NCBI GenBank assembly: GCA_035315345.1
Contig: DATFYA010000109.1
Coordinates: 44,976-108,975, forward strand
Direction: 5' to 3'
Length of the DNA stretch: 64,000 nucleotides
From: Candidatus Methylomirabilota bacterium
Lineage (GTDB): Bacteria > Methylomirabilota > Methylomirabilia > Rokubacteriales > CSP1-6
A model generated the notes under the pieces. The model did not search any database. It saw only the letters and a program-made list of their open reading frames with translations, and had not been told where the DNA came from. Positions 43,557 to 51,501 of the stretch are shown here, piece by piece. Every line of letters begins with the position of its first letter. Position 1 is the first letter of the stretch. Made by a program: the position numbers and the translations under genes.

Positions 43557-44318
43557 ATGAGCGAGTTCCTCGACCTTCACGGCAAGGTCGCGGTGGTGAC
43601 CGGGGCGGCCAGCGGGCTCGGTCGGGCGGTGGCCCGGGGGCTCGTGCGCGAGGGCGCGCGTGTGGTGCTCGGCGACATCGACAAGGCCGGGCTCGAGCGC
43701 ACCGCGCGAGAGCTGGGCGACGCGGCACGGTGGCACCGCACCGACGTGGCGCGGCGCGACGACGTCGCGGCTCTCTTCCGGGTGTGCGACGAGGCCTTCG
43801 GCCCGGTCGAGATCCTGGCGACCTGCGCCGGCATCATCAGCTCGGCTCCGCTCGCGGTCATGACGGAGGAGGAGTGGGACCGCGTGCTCGCCATCAACAC
43901 CAAGGGCACCTTCTTCTGCATCCAGGAGGCGGTCACGCGCATGATCCCGCGCCGGCGCGGCCGCATCGTCACCATCGGCTCGGACAGCGTGACGCGAGGC
44001 GGAGGGCGCGTGGCCACCGCGGCCTACACCGCCTCGAAGGGGGCGGTGGTCGCGCTCACCCGCAACATCGCCCGCGATCTGGTCGGCACCGGGGTCAGCG
44101 TGAACTGCCTCAACCCGGGCCCGATCGATTCGCCGATGCACGCCCCGCTGACCGCCGAGCAGCGGGCGCGGGTGACCGCGAGCATCCCGCTCGGCTGGAT
44201 GGCGAAGCCGGAGGAGATCGCCAACGGCGTGCTCTTCCTCGCCTCGGATCGCGCGGCCAGCTTCATGTTCGGAGCCAACCTCAACATCGACGGCGGCAGC
44301 CAGATGGGCACGAGCTGA
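43557..44318 (+). CDS. SDR-family oxidoreductase
   Basis: The 253-residue classical short-chain dehydrogenase has TGAASGLG for NAD(P) binding and an acidic LGDID after the second strand, which favours NAD. The usual NNAG is replaced by ATCAG. The catalytic Ser is in TIGSDS and the YxxxK pair in AAYTASKGA. The C-terminal FMFGANLNIDGG is typical of 3-oxoacyl-ACP-reductase-like members. It begins 5 bp after the amidohydrolase stop, so it shares that operon. Confidence 0.9.
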   Translation: MSEFLDLHGKVAVVTGAASGLGRAVARGLVREGARVVLGDIDKAGLERTARELGDAARWHRTDVARRDDVAALFRVCDEAFGPVEILATCAGIISSAPLAVMTEEEWDRVLAINTKGTFFCIQEAVTRMIPRRRGRIVTIGSDSVTRGGGRVATAAYTASKGAVVALTRNIARDLVGTGVSVNCLNPGPIDSPMHAPLTAEQRARVTASIPLGWMAKPEEIANGVLFLASDRAASFMFGANLNIDGGSQMGTS

Positions 44319-44328
44319 GCGGGCCTCC

Positions 44329-45987
44329 ATGCGTGGCCGGCAGGTCTTCATGGAGAGCCTGATCGCCCACGGGGTGACGTACGTCTTCGGCAACCCCGGT
44401 ACCACCGAGAGCCCGATCCTGGACGCGCTGCAGGACTACCCGTCGCTGCGCTACATCGTGGCCCTGCATGAGGGGGTGGCCCTCGGCGCGGCCAGCTACT
44501 ACGCGCAGACGAGCGGACGGCCCGCGGTGGTCAACCTGCACGTGGCGCCGGGGCTCGGCAACGCGCTCGGCATGCTCTACAACGCCTTCAAGGCTCGCGC
44601 GCCACTGGTCGTCACCGCCGGGCAGCAGGACACGCGGCTGCGGCTGCGCGGGCCGGTGCTCGGGCACGATCTGGTGGCGATGGCGACGCCGCTCACCAAG
44701 TGGAGCGTCCAGGTCGAGCGCGCCGACGAGTTCGCGCTGATCATGCACCGCGCGCTCAAGATCGCCACGGATCCGCCCGCCGGTCCCGTGTTCGTCGCGC
44801 TGCCGATCGACGTGCTCGAGCAGGAGACCGATCTGGCGCCGCTGCCGCCCGGCCGTCTGTACCGGGCGCCCGAGCCGGATCCGTCGGGCGTGCAGGCCGC
44901 CGCGGATCTGCTGCTGGGCAGCCGGCGACCGGCCTTCGTCCTCGGCGACGACGTGACCGGAGCGGCGGCGGAGGCGGCCGCCCTCGCCGAGCAGGTGGGC
45001 GCCGCGGTGTGGTGCGAGGGCCTGCGCGCCCAGCAGCCGCTGCCGAGCGCACACCCGAACTTCCGCCTCGGGCTGCCGTTCGACGCCCTCGCCATCCGCA
45101 AGGCGCTCGACGGGGTGGACACCGTGCTGCTCGTCGGCGGGCCGTTCTTCGAGGAGGTCTGGTACGCTCCCGGCCCGCCGCTTCCGCCCGGGGCCTCGGT
45201 GATCCACATCGAGTCGTCACCCGAGCGGCTGGCCCACAACCTCGCGGTGACGGTCGGGCTGGTGAGCCACCCGCGGGCCGCGCTCTCGGCCCTCGCCGCC
45301 GCCGTCGAGCGCGGCGCGAGCGCCGCGTTCCGCGAGACGGCGGACCGGCGGAACGAGGCGCTGCGCGCGCTGAAGGCGCAGGATGCGGAGGCCCAGCGCG
45401 CCCGGGCGGCCAAGCGGTGGGCCGGCACGCCGATCTCCGTGCCGCGCCTCGTGGCCGAGATCGAGGCGGCCTTGCCGGCGGATGCCATCGTCGTCGACGA
45501 ATCCATCACCGCCAGCCTCGATCTGACGAGGACCGTTCAGTTCGAGCGGCCGGGCGACTACGTCGGGGCGCGCGGCGGCGGCATCGGCCAGGCGCTGCCC
45601 GGGGCCCTCGGCGTGAAGCTGGCCCATCCCGATCGGCCGGTGGTCGCGCTGTCCGGCGACGGCTCGGCGATGTACAGCATCCAGGCCCTCTGGACCGCGG
45701 CGCATCACGACCTCGCGGTGGTCTTCGTGATCCTGAACAACCGCGAGTACCGCATCCTCAAGCACAACATGGATACGTACCGACAGCGCTTTGGTGCGAA
45801 ACCCGACCGCGGCTACCCGAACATGGATCTCGTGGGGCCCGACCTGGGCTTCGTCGATCTCGCGCGGGGCATGGGGGTGGCGGGCGAGCGGGTCGCCACG
45901 CCGGACGAGCTACGCCCCGCGCTCGCGCGCGCGCTCGGCGCCGGCCGCCCGTTCCTCCTGGACGTCGCGATCGAGGGCCGCGCCTGA
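44329..45987 (+). CDS. Thiamine-diphosphate-dependent decarboxylase, benzoylformate decarboxylase-like
   Basis: This 552-residue ThDP enzyme has FGNPGTTESPILDAL at the N-terminus, the position of NPGSNELP in benzoylformate decarboxylase. The activating Glu48 lies in ALHEGVALGAA, and the ThDP-Mg motif GDGSAMYSIQALWTAA ends in VILNN. It likely decarboxylates a 2-oxo acid. It is 10 bp after the SDR gene; an amidohydrolase, oxidoreductase and 2-oxo-acid decarboxylase in a row suggest a catabolic route for an acylated or hydroxylated acid. Confidence 0.85.
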   Translation: MRGRQVFMESLIAHGVTYVFGNPGTTESPILDALQDYPSLRYIVALHEGVALGAASYYAQTSGRPAVVNLHVAPGLGNALGMLYNAFKARAPLVVTAGQQDTRLRLRGPVLGHDLVAMATPLTKWSVQVERADEFALIMHRALKIATDPPAGPVFVALPIDVLEQETDLAPLPPGRLYRAPEPDPSGVQAAADLLLGSRRPAFVLGDDVTGAAAEAAALAEQVGAAVWCEGLRAQQPLPSAHPNFRLGLPFDALAIRKALDGVDTVLLVGGPFFEEVWYAPGPPLPPGASVIHIESSPERLAHNLAVTVGLVSHPRAALSALAAAVERGASAAFRETADRRNEALRALKAQDAEAQRARAAKRWAGTPISVPRLVAEIEAALPADAIVVDESITASLDLTRTVQFERPGDYVGARGGGIGQALPGALGVKLAHPDRPVVALSGDGSAMYSIQALWTAAHHDLAVVFVILNNREYRILKHNMDTYRQRFGAKPDRGYPNMDLVGPDLGFVDLARGMGVAGERVATPDELRPALARALGAGRPFLLDVAIEGRA

Positions 45988-46043
45988 CGCGGGCGCGCGG
46001 AGCGCCGGTCAATCCTCGCGGTTGCTCACGCGCGGGCCGCCGC

Positions 46044-46619
46044 TCACGTAGGCAGATGGCGGCCGAGCCCGTCGAGGAACCCCAGCACCACCAGGTCGTA
46101 GAGATAGTCGGAGGACGTCAGCTCCGGCCCGGCCGGGCCGCCGTCGCCGTCGCGCGCCGGCGATCCGTTCACCGCGTCCTCCGGGTCCGGCCCGAAGCGC
46201 AGACGCGGCAGGACGTCGGTCGGGGCCGGCGCGTCACCCGGCGGCGACCCAAACGCGGGGCGGGCCGCGTCCGGCGCGCCGTCGCCGTCGCGCCCGTTCG
46301 AGCCGAATCGAAGAAAGACCTCGGCCAGATCGTGGCCGCGTCCGGCGACCGCGCTCAGCATCCGGGTCAGCTGAACGTCGGTGAGGGGATCCACCGCGAG
46401 CCCGTCGAGCATCAGGTCCTCGATCTCCAGCATGTCGAAGGCGAGGCGGCCGGCCTTGTACAGCGGATGCGGCCGGAGCGCGGCGAGCAGGAACGCGGCG
46501 CGCTCGGGCTGGTGGCGCTCCAGCGCCTTGCCGCGCCGGGCCAGCGTGCACAGGAGCACGCGGGCGCCCCGCGTCGCCTGCTGGATCCTCTCGATGAGGC
46601 GGGCGTCGTCCGGGGTCAT
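46044..46619 (-). CDS. Hypothetical protein at the end of the isoprenoid operon
   Basis: The protein has 191 residues. The first 100 are predicted helical (LIERIQQATRGARVLLCTLA; HPLYKAGRLAFDMLEIEDLM). A Gly/Asp/Pro-rich, probably disordered linker (about 106-165) follows, and then a short hydrophobic C-terminal helix YLYDLVVLGFLDGLG. No family is recognised. It follows the SCP2-prenyl synthase fusion gene by 7 bp and is the last gene of the leftward cluster. Confidence 0.6.
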   Translation of the reverse strand: MTPDDARLIERIQQATRGARVLLCTLARRGKALERHQPERAAFLLAALRPHPLYKAGRLAFDMLEIEDLMLDGLAVDPLTDVQLTRMLSAVAGRGHDLAEVFLRFGSNGRDGDGAPDAARPAFGSPPGDAPAPTDVLPRLRFGPDPEDAVNGSPARDGDGGPAGPELTSSDYLYDLVVLGFLDGLGRHLPT

Positions 46620-46626
46620 GGGCCGA

Positions 46627-48300
46627 TCACAGCAGCCGGGTGTTCACGTAGTGGATGACCTGGCGCAGGATGGCCTTGCCCTCGCTCTGCGGGATGAAGC
46701 CCAGGGTGTCCTCGAAGAGCCGCGCCCCCCGGGCCGCGTGCCGCGCGGCCACCCGGCGCGCGTACTCGATCGAGTCGTTCTGCTCCATGCGGCGGAGCAC
46801 GTGACGCGACTCGGCCACCGTGCGCGCGCTCCGCGGCCGGCGGAGCCACTCGTGCAGCTCCCGTCGCTCGCGTGCGGAGACGGTGCGCATGAGATGGATG
46901 AGCATGAGCGTGCGCTTGCCCTCGAGCAGATCGCCCAGGGTCTCCTTGCCGTAGAGATCCTCCTCGCCGATCAGGTTGAGCACGTCGTCCTGGATCTGGA
47001 AGGCGATGCCGACCTGCTTGAACACTTCGCCGAGGAGATCCAGCTCGCGGGGGCGCGTGTGGCCGGCCGCGATCGCGCCCAGCCGACAGGGCGACCGGCA
47101 CGTGTACCAGCCGGTCTTCTGGCTGACCATGTTGATGTAGTCGGCGTCGCGGATGGGGACGTGCCGCCGCCTGATCCAGCCCAGCTCGACGGCCTGGCCT
47201 TCGATGGACTCTCGGCACATGTGGATGATCTCGTGGATCATGGTGAGGGTGCGGGCGAGCCCGAGGCGCTCGATGTTGGTCAGCACCGTGTCCACCGCGA
47301 GCAGGTTCAGCCCGTCGCCCGCGTTGACGGCGAGCGGGATGCCGTGCTCCATGTGCAGGCACCGCTCGCCGCGGCGCCGCAGGGACTCGTCCTCGATGTC
47401 GTCGTGGATGAGGAACGCGTTGTGGAACATCTCCACCGCGGCCGCGATGCGCACCGCGTCCTCGCCGTGGCCACCGAAGGCGCCGCAGGTCGCGATGCAC
47501 AGCGTGGGGCGCAGGCCCTTGCCGCCGCGCGCGGGATACTCCCGCATCAGGCGGTAGAGCCCGTCGACGGGATGCCGCGCGGGGATGAGGGTGAGGATCT
47601 CGTCGGCCACGCGCCGCCGGCAGCGCTCCATGATGTCGAACAGGTCGGCGTCGCGCGGCCCTTCGAAGGCCCACCAGCCCTCGCCGGCGCGCCGGTTCCA
47701 GAGCACGCGCGTCGTCGCGACCGAGGCGGACTCCGCGGCGGCGTCGCTGCTCCGGAGCAGCCCGGCCGCGTCCGGTACGTCGGCGCCCGGGCCGGGCTCG
47801 TGCCCGTTCGCGGCCACCGCGAGGGCGAGGCCGCGTCCCTCGCGGTAGGCCGTCCACAGTGACTGCACGGAGCGCAGGCCCGCCGCGCGCTGAGCCAGCA
47901 GCTGAAAAGTCCGCCACACCGCCAGGACCTGCTCGGGGGTGCCGCGGACGTCGAAGGCACCCTGCTCGAGGACCTGGCTGGGGCGGCCTTCCAGGTCGTA
48001 GAGCGCGAGCAGGCTCTCGTCGTTGAAGAAGCACTCGACCGTCGCCGGCGCGAGCCCGGCGGTCACCGTCACCGAGTTGTGGTGGGCCCGCAGCGTCGCG
48101 TGGCTGCCGTCGCCGAAGTGCAGCGCGAGCACGATGTCGCCCAGCTCGCGCGCGGCCTCCGCGCCGACCGACGGGGTGCGCCGCGCGAGGGTCTCGACGG
48201 TGCGCGTCAGCAGGTCGGCCGCGCTCTCGATCGCGCGCGACGGACCTGCGGGCCCGGCCGGCGCGAGGCCGGCGCCGTAGCGCAGCCTACCGGAGGGCAC
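46627..48300 (-). CDS. SCP2-like domain fused to a GGPP-synthase-type prenyltransferase
   Basis: The 557-residue protein is a fusion. Residues about 30-140 resemble an SCP2 sterol-carrier domain (IVLALHFGDGSHATLRAHHN; CFFNDESLLALYDLEG). Residues about 235-555 are a trans-prenyl diphosphate synthase with GGKGLRPTL, HNAFLIHDDIEDESLRRRG (DDIED at 300-304) and FQIQDDVLNL (437-446). The first motif context and the DDxxN second motif resemble eukaryote-type (type III) GGPP synthases rather than the long-chain enzyme encoded at 51.5 kb. The GTG start overlaps the previous gene by 14 nt. Confidence 0.85.
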   Translation of the reverse strand: MPSGRLRYGAGLAPAGPAGPSRAIESAADLLTRTVETLARRTPSVGAEAARELGDIVLALHFGDGSHATLRAHHNSVTVTAGLAPATVECFFNDESLLALYDLEGRPSQVLEQGAFDVRGTPEQVLAVWRTFQLLAQRAAGLRSVQSLWTAYREGRGLALAVAANGHEPGPGADVPDAAGLLRSSDAAAESASVATTRVLWNRRAGEGWWAFEGPRDADLFDIMERCRRRVADEILTLIPARHPVDGLYRLMREYPARGGKGLRPTLCIATCGAFGGHGEDAVRIAAAVEMFHNAFLIHDDIEDESLRRRGERCLHMEHGIPLAVNAGDGLNLLAVDTVLTNIERLGLARTLTMIHEIIHMCRESIEGQAVELGWIRRRHVPIRDADYINMVSQKTGWYTCRSPCRLGAIAAGHTRPRELDLLGEVFKQVGIAFQIQDDVLNLIGEEDLYGKETLGDLLEGKRTLMLIHLMRTVSARERRELHEWLRRPRSARTVAESRHVLRRMEQNDSIEYARRVAARHAARGARLFEDTLGFIPQSEGKAILRQVIHYVNTRLL

Positions 48301-49378
48301 TCCAGGCCCTCTCGGCCGCGCCGCCCGCGAACTCCACGATGCCGGGACTGGCGAACGACTCGGTCGACCCGTTCATCTTGATCCGCATCTCCATGTCGCC
48401 GATCACCTCGTGCACCGAGAACGGGGGCAGGCTGGTCTCCGACGGGACGACCAGCCGCGCGGCGTCGCGGCAACGGAAGCGGAGCTGGATCCAGTCGGCC
48501 CCTTGATAGCCGTCGATGCAGAGCACCGCGGGGATGGGCGCGGTGGCGAACGTCCCGAGCAGCGGGGCGAGCCGCGGGGTCGTGGTCACCCGGTCGCGCG
48601 CGAGCTGGCCGGCCACGGTGACCCGCAGCGCCCGACGCGGCAGGAACTGCACCATGCGCCCACGTCGCCACACCATGACCATGGCGGTGTGGTCGTGGGC
48701 CTCGTCCATGGGCTGTAGCAGCGCGAACACGACCGCCCACCGCGGAGCCCCTTCCGGGTTGTCGGCGAGCTGGTTGCAGAAGCCGAACACCCAGCCGCCC
48801 ATTTCCGGCCAGGCCCAGCGGCCGAGCACGCGCTCGTGGTAGCCGATCGCCAGGGTCTCGCGCGCCGGCACCATGCCGTCGTCCCAGCGCCCCTGCGCGA
48901 GCACGCCGGGCTGGGCCTGCCAGCGCTTCCAGTTGGTGCGGTGGAAGTGCGACACGCCCGCGGGCGCCGGCGTGGTGGTGCTGGTCAAGCGCAGGGTTAC
49001 CGCGGGACGTCCCGCCAGCGACTGCATGGCGAAATCCGGGGGCGGCACCGCGATGGAGGGCGCGGGGCTGCGGTACGACGTCCACGGCTCGATGGGCAGG
49101 TGCGCGTGCCACTGGCTGCACGTCCATCCGTGATCGCGGTGGTACATGAGCAGCACGGAGGTGCGGATCGGCTCGCCGCCGTCCTCGGCCCCGAGGGCCG
49201 CGAGGTTGGCGATCAGGGCCTGTCGCTCGTCGGCGGTGACGAAGGCGTAGTGCAGCCAGCGCCGCTCCAGCACGTCGGAGAGCGGCACCCGCGGGAACGG
49301 ACCCGGCGGACCGGTGAGGAAGCGAGCCGGGTCGAGCCCGGCCGCGCCGGCGTCGACTCCGACCGGACCAACGATCAC
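48287..49378 (-). CDS. Lipocalin-like (AttH/CrtC-type) protein, tentative
   Basis: This 363-residue, mostly beta protein has no signal peptide or membrane helix. The central GYHERVLGRWAWPEMGGWVF (179-198) recalls the GYHDHNWGRW-like motif of AttH/CrtC lipocalin-fold proteins, which include carotenoid 1,2-hydratase. Histidines at 145, 147, 181, 228 and 230 could line a pocket. Placement between prenyl synthase genes supports an isoprenoid substrate, but the family match is by eye. The GTG start overlaps the upstream stop as GTGA. Confidence 0.55.
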   Translation of the reverse strand: MIVGPVGVDAGAAGLDPARFLTGPPGPFPRVPLSDVLERRWLHYAFVTADERQALIANLAALGAEDGGEPIRTSVLLMYHRDHGWTCSQWHAHLPIEPWTSYRSPAPSIAVPPPDFAMQSLAGRPAVTLRLTSTTTPAPAGVSHFHRTNWKRWQAQPGVLAQGRWDDGMVPARETLAIGYHERVLGRWAWPEMGGWVFGFCNQLADNPEGAPRWAVVFALLQPMDEAHDHTAMVMVWRRGRMVQFLPRRALRVTVAGQLARDRVTTTPRLAPLLGTFATAPIPAVLCIDGYQGADWIQLRFRCRDAARLVVPSETSLPPFSVHEVIGDMEMRIKMNGSTESFASPGIVEFAGGAAERAWSALR

Positions 49379-50067
49379 CGGGCGGCCTCGGCCGGGGCGG
49401 GCGCGCTCTTCGGCGGAGCCGACGGGAGCACCGTGATGGAGAGTCCGACCTCCTTGGCGTGCAGGCCGACCAGCCGGACGACCGTGAGGTAGGTCTGACC
49501 CACCGAGAAGTCTCGGGTGATCGTGACGACGATCTGGACGACCGCCTGGGCGCGTGGGCCGATCGACAGGGTGGGCGGCTCGAACGTGACGAGGGAGGCA
49601 GGCAGCGTGGCGCCGCTCGCGGGGACCAGCTCGCTGGAGGCGAGACTGACCTCGAGGGGATGGTCGAAGTGGTTCTCCACCATGAACGCGGAGGTGACGC
49701 GATCGCCCGGCCGGCCTTCGAGCCGCAGCTCCACGCGCGGGGGGACGCCGGGGCGCGGCGCGGTGGACGTGCCCTTCGGCAGCAGCGCGGCCTCGGCGGC
49801 GGTGAGGAGCCCGGACATGATGGCCAGGCCGTGCGAGCTCACCAGCGAGTAGGAGGCGAGGTTGAAGTCGAGCCAGCGCGACAGGAGCGCGGCGCCGTTG
49901 AGGGGCTCGCGCGAGCCGGATCCCGCCGACTTCACCGCCTCCTGGACGAACGTGGTGAGGCGGGTGAGCAGCTGCGCGTTGCCCGCCATGTTCGTGGCCA
50001 CCAGCTCCTTCAGCTGCTCGACGAACTCCTCGGGAGACTTCCGGCCGGAAGGCTCGGTGGCGACCAT
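49375..50067 (-). CDS. Helical-domain plus Ig-like protein of the isoprenoid cluster (A)
   Basis: The protein has 230 residues. The first 100 form amphipathic helices reminiscent of phasin-type granule proteins (EEFVEQLKELVATNMAGNAQ; SYSLVSSHGLAIMSGLLTAA). Residues about 110-215 are a beta-sandwich of the CARDB/Ig-like sort (GDRVTSAFMVENHFDHPLEV, PRAQAVVQIVVTITRDFSVG). There is no signal peptide, so it is probably cytosolic. GAGGAG lies 6 nt before the ATG. It is translationally coupled to the lipocalin-like gene. Function unknown. Confidence 0.65.
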   Translation of the reverse strand: MVATEPSGRKSPEEFVEQLKELVATNMAGNAQLLTRLTTFVQEAVKSAGSGSREPLNGAALLSRWLDFNLASYSLVSSHGLAIMSGLLTAAEAALLPKGTSTAPRPGVPPRVELRLEGRPGDRVTSAFMVENHFDHPLEVSLASSELVPASGATLPASLVTFEPPTLSIGPRAQAVVQIVVTITRDFSVGQTYLTVVRLVGLHAKEVGLSITVLPSAPPKSAPAPAEAAR

Positions 50068-50149
50068 GGAGCGCTCCTCGTCGTGCGATCGGGTCCGCCG
50101 GGTGGTCCGGGCCCGCCGCGGGCTTGCCTACGGTGGCGACGCGATCCCG

Positions 50150-50860
50150 CTACCGGTGATCCTGATCGGGCGTACGGGGCAGCAGCTCGGTGCAGGGCTC
50201 CGTGCACTGGAAGTGATCGTACCAGCGGTGGGCGCGGATCCGCACCGGCAGGTCCCCCGCGGCGACCTCGCAGCGCGACGGCCCGCAGTCCACCACCGCG
50301 CCCTTCGCGGCGACGTCGAGCACGAGGCGCACGCACTGCTCATAGGCGCCCACGATCCGGACCTCCGCGACGTACTGCGCGCCCGCCTGCAAGTCGGCGC
50401 CGACGGGAACGTTCACCCCGACGGTGACCGAGTCGTGACGGGGAAGGCTCGCGCTCTGCGTGGACAGCTGGACCTTGGTCGACGGATTGCCCGGTCCGGA
50501 GAACGCACTGGCGCTGAACGCGAAGGCCCGGGGCTGCGACCCGGTGTTGGTGACCCGGATGTCGGCGTGTGCGGTGCTGCCCGGGCACACCCTCCAGTGG
50601 ATCTCACACACGCAGCGGGGCGGGCACGGAGTCTCCGGGATCTCGCAGCAGGGATCGGAGAGCCGCGAGATCTCGATCCGGGGCAGCGTGGCGGTGGCCA
50701 GCCCGGTGGCCGCCTCGAGAAAGCCGCGCGCGGTGTCCGCGGACAGGGTCAGCAGCTTCGGCGCGAGATCGAGCATGAGCTTCGGTCCGAGCTGGGCCAG
50801 CTCCTGCACGAGGGCCAGGACGTCACCGCCGGGCGATCGCTTCAACGATGCGGGGCTCAT
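50150..50860 (-). CDS. Helical-domain plus Ig-like, Cys-rich protein of the isoprenoid cluster (B)
   Basis: The 236-residue protein has an N-terminal helical segment (LALVQELAQLGPKLMLDLAP) and then a cysteine cluster (DPCCEIPETPCPPRCVCEIHW, about 70-90). An Ig-like domain follows with AHADIRVTNTGSQPRAFAFS and AQYVAEVRIVGAYEQCVRL, and then a Cys-containing tail. The cysteines could bind metal or make disulfides, but no export signal is seen. GGAGG lies about 9 nt upstream. It lies 18 bp downstream of the IPP isomerase gene. Confidence 0.65.
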   Translation of the reverse strand: MSPASLKRSPGGDVLALVQELAQLGPKLMLDLAPKLLTLSADTARGFLEAATGLATATLPRIEISRLSDPCCEIPETPCPPRCVCEIHWRVCPGSTAHADIRVTNTGSQPRAFAFSASAFSGPGNPSTKVQLSTQSASLPRHDSVTVGVNVPVGADLQAGAQYVAEVRIVGAYEQCVRLVLDVAAKGAVVDCGPSRCEVAAGDLPVRIRAHRWYDHFQCTEPCTELLPRTPDQDHR

Positions 50861-50878
50861 GCGTTGTCTCCTCCCTCT

Positions 50879-51415
50879 CTAGCGGCGCAGGATCTCGCGA
50901 CACCGCGGGGTGTTCGCGAGGATGCGCGCCTCCTCGATGCACCACTCCGAGTACTGCTCGGGATGCCGGTCGATCGCCTCGAGGAACGCCTCCCACGGCG
51001 TCCACCGCACCGCCTCGACCTCGTCGGGATTGATGCGGGGCTCGCGGTCCACGAGCCCCACCAGGATCGGGCAGATCTCGTTCTCCATGGTCCCGTCCCG
51101 GGTGAAGCAGTATCGATACGGCGCCACCTCCTCGAGCACGGTCGGGTCGAGCGCGAGCTCGTAGCGCAGCCGGCGTCGCGCCGCGTCGAGATTGGATTCC
51201 CCAAGTCCGGGATGGCCGCAGCAGCTGTTCGACCACATGAGCGGCCACGTGCGCTTCGTGCGGGCGCGCTGCTGGAGCAGCAGGTGACGGTCGCGGTCGC
51301 GGAAGACGAAGGAAGAAAATGCCCGGTGCAGGGGCGTTCGGGCCTGGTGCACCTCGCCCTTCGGCATGGTGCCGACGACGTTGTTTGCCTCGTCCACCAG
51401 GACCACCAGTTCCAT
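50879..51415 (-). CDS. idi: Isopentenyl-diphosphate delta-isomerase, type 1
   Basis: The 178-residue Nudix-fold isomerase has the active-site cysteine in WSNSCCGHPGLGE (Cys66 aligns with the E. coli catalytic Cys in SVCGHP) and the catalytic glutamate in ENEICPILVG. It interconverts IPP and DMAPP, supplying starter for prenyl chain synthesis. The start gives the family N-terminus MELVVLVDEANN. It sits between a polyprenyl synthase gene and the Ig-like genes, anchoring the cluster in isoprenoid metabolism. Confidence 0.93.
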   Translation of the reverse strand: MELVVLVDEANNVVGTMPKGEVHQARTPLHRAFSSFVFRDRDRHLLLQQRARTKRTWPLMWSNSCCGHPGLGESNLDAARRRLRYELALDPTVLEEVAPYRYCFTRDGTMENEICPILVGLVDREPRINPDEVEAVRWTPWEAFLEAIDRHPEQYSEWCIEEARILANTPRCREILRR

Positions 51416-51501
51416 ACCGGGGCACGGATGCTCGAACCGCCGAGCGGTTCGAAGTATAGCCCAGCCGGGCGGCCGCGGCCATCGCCGGCCACGCCCGGCG
51501 G

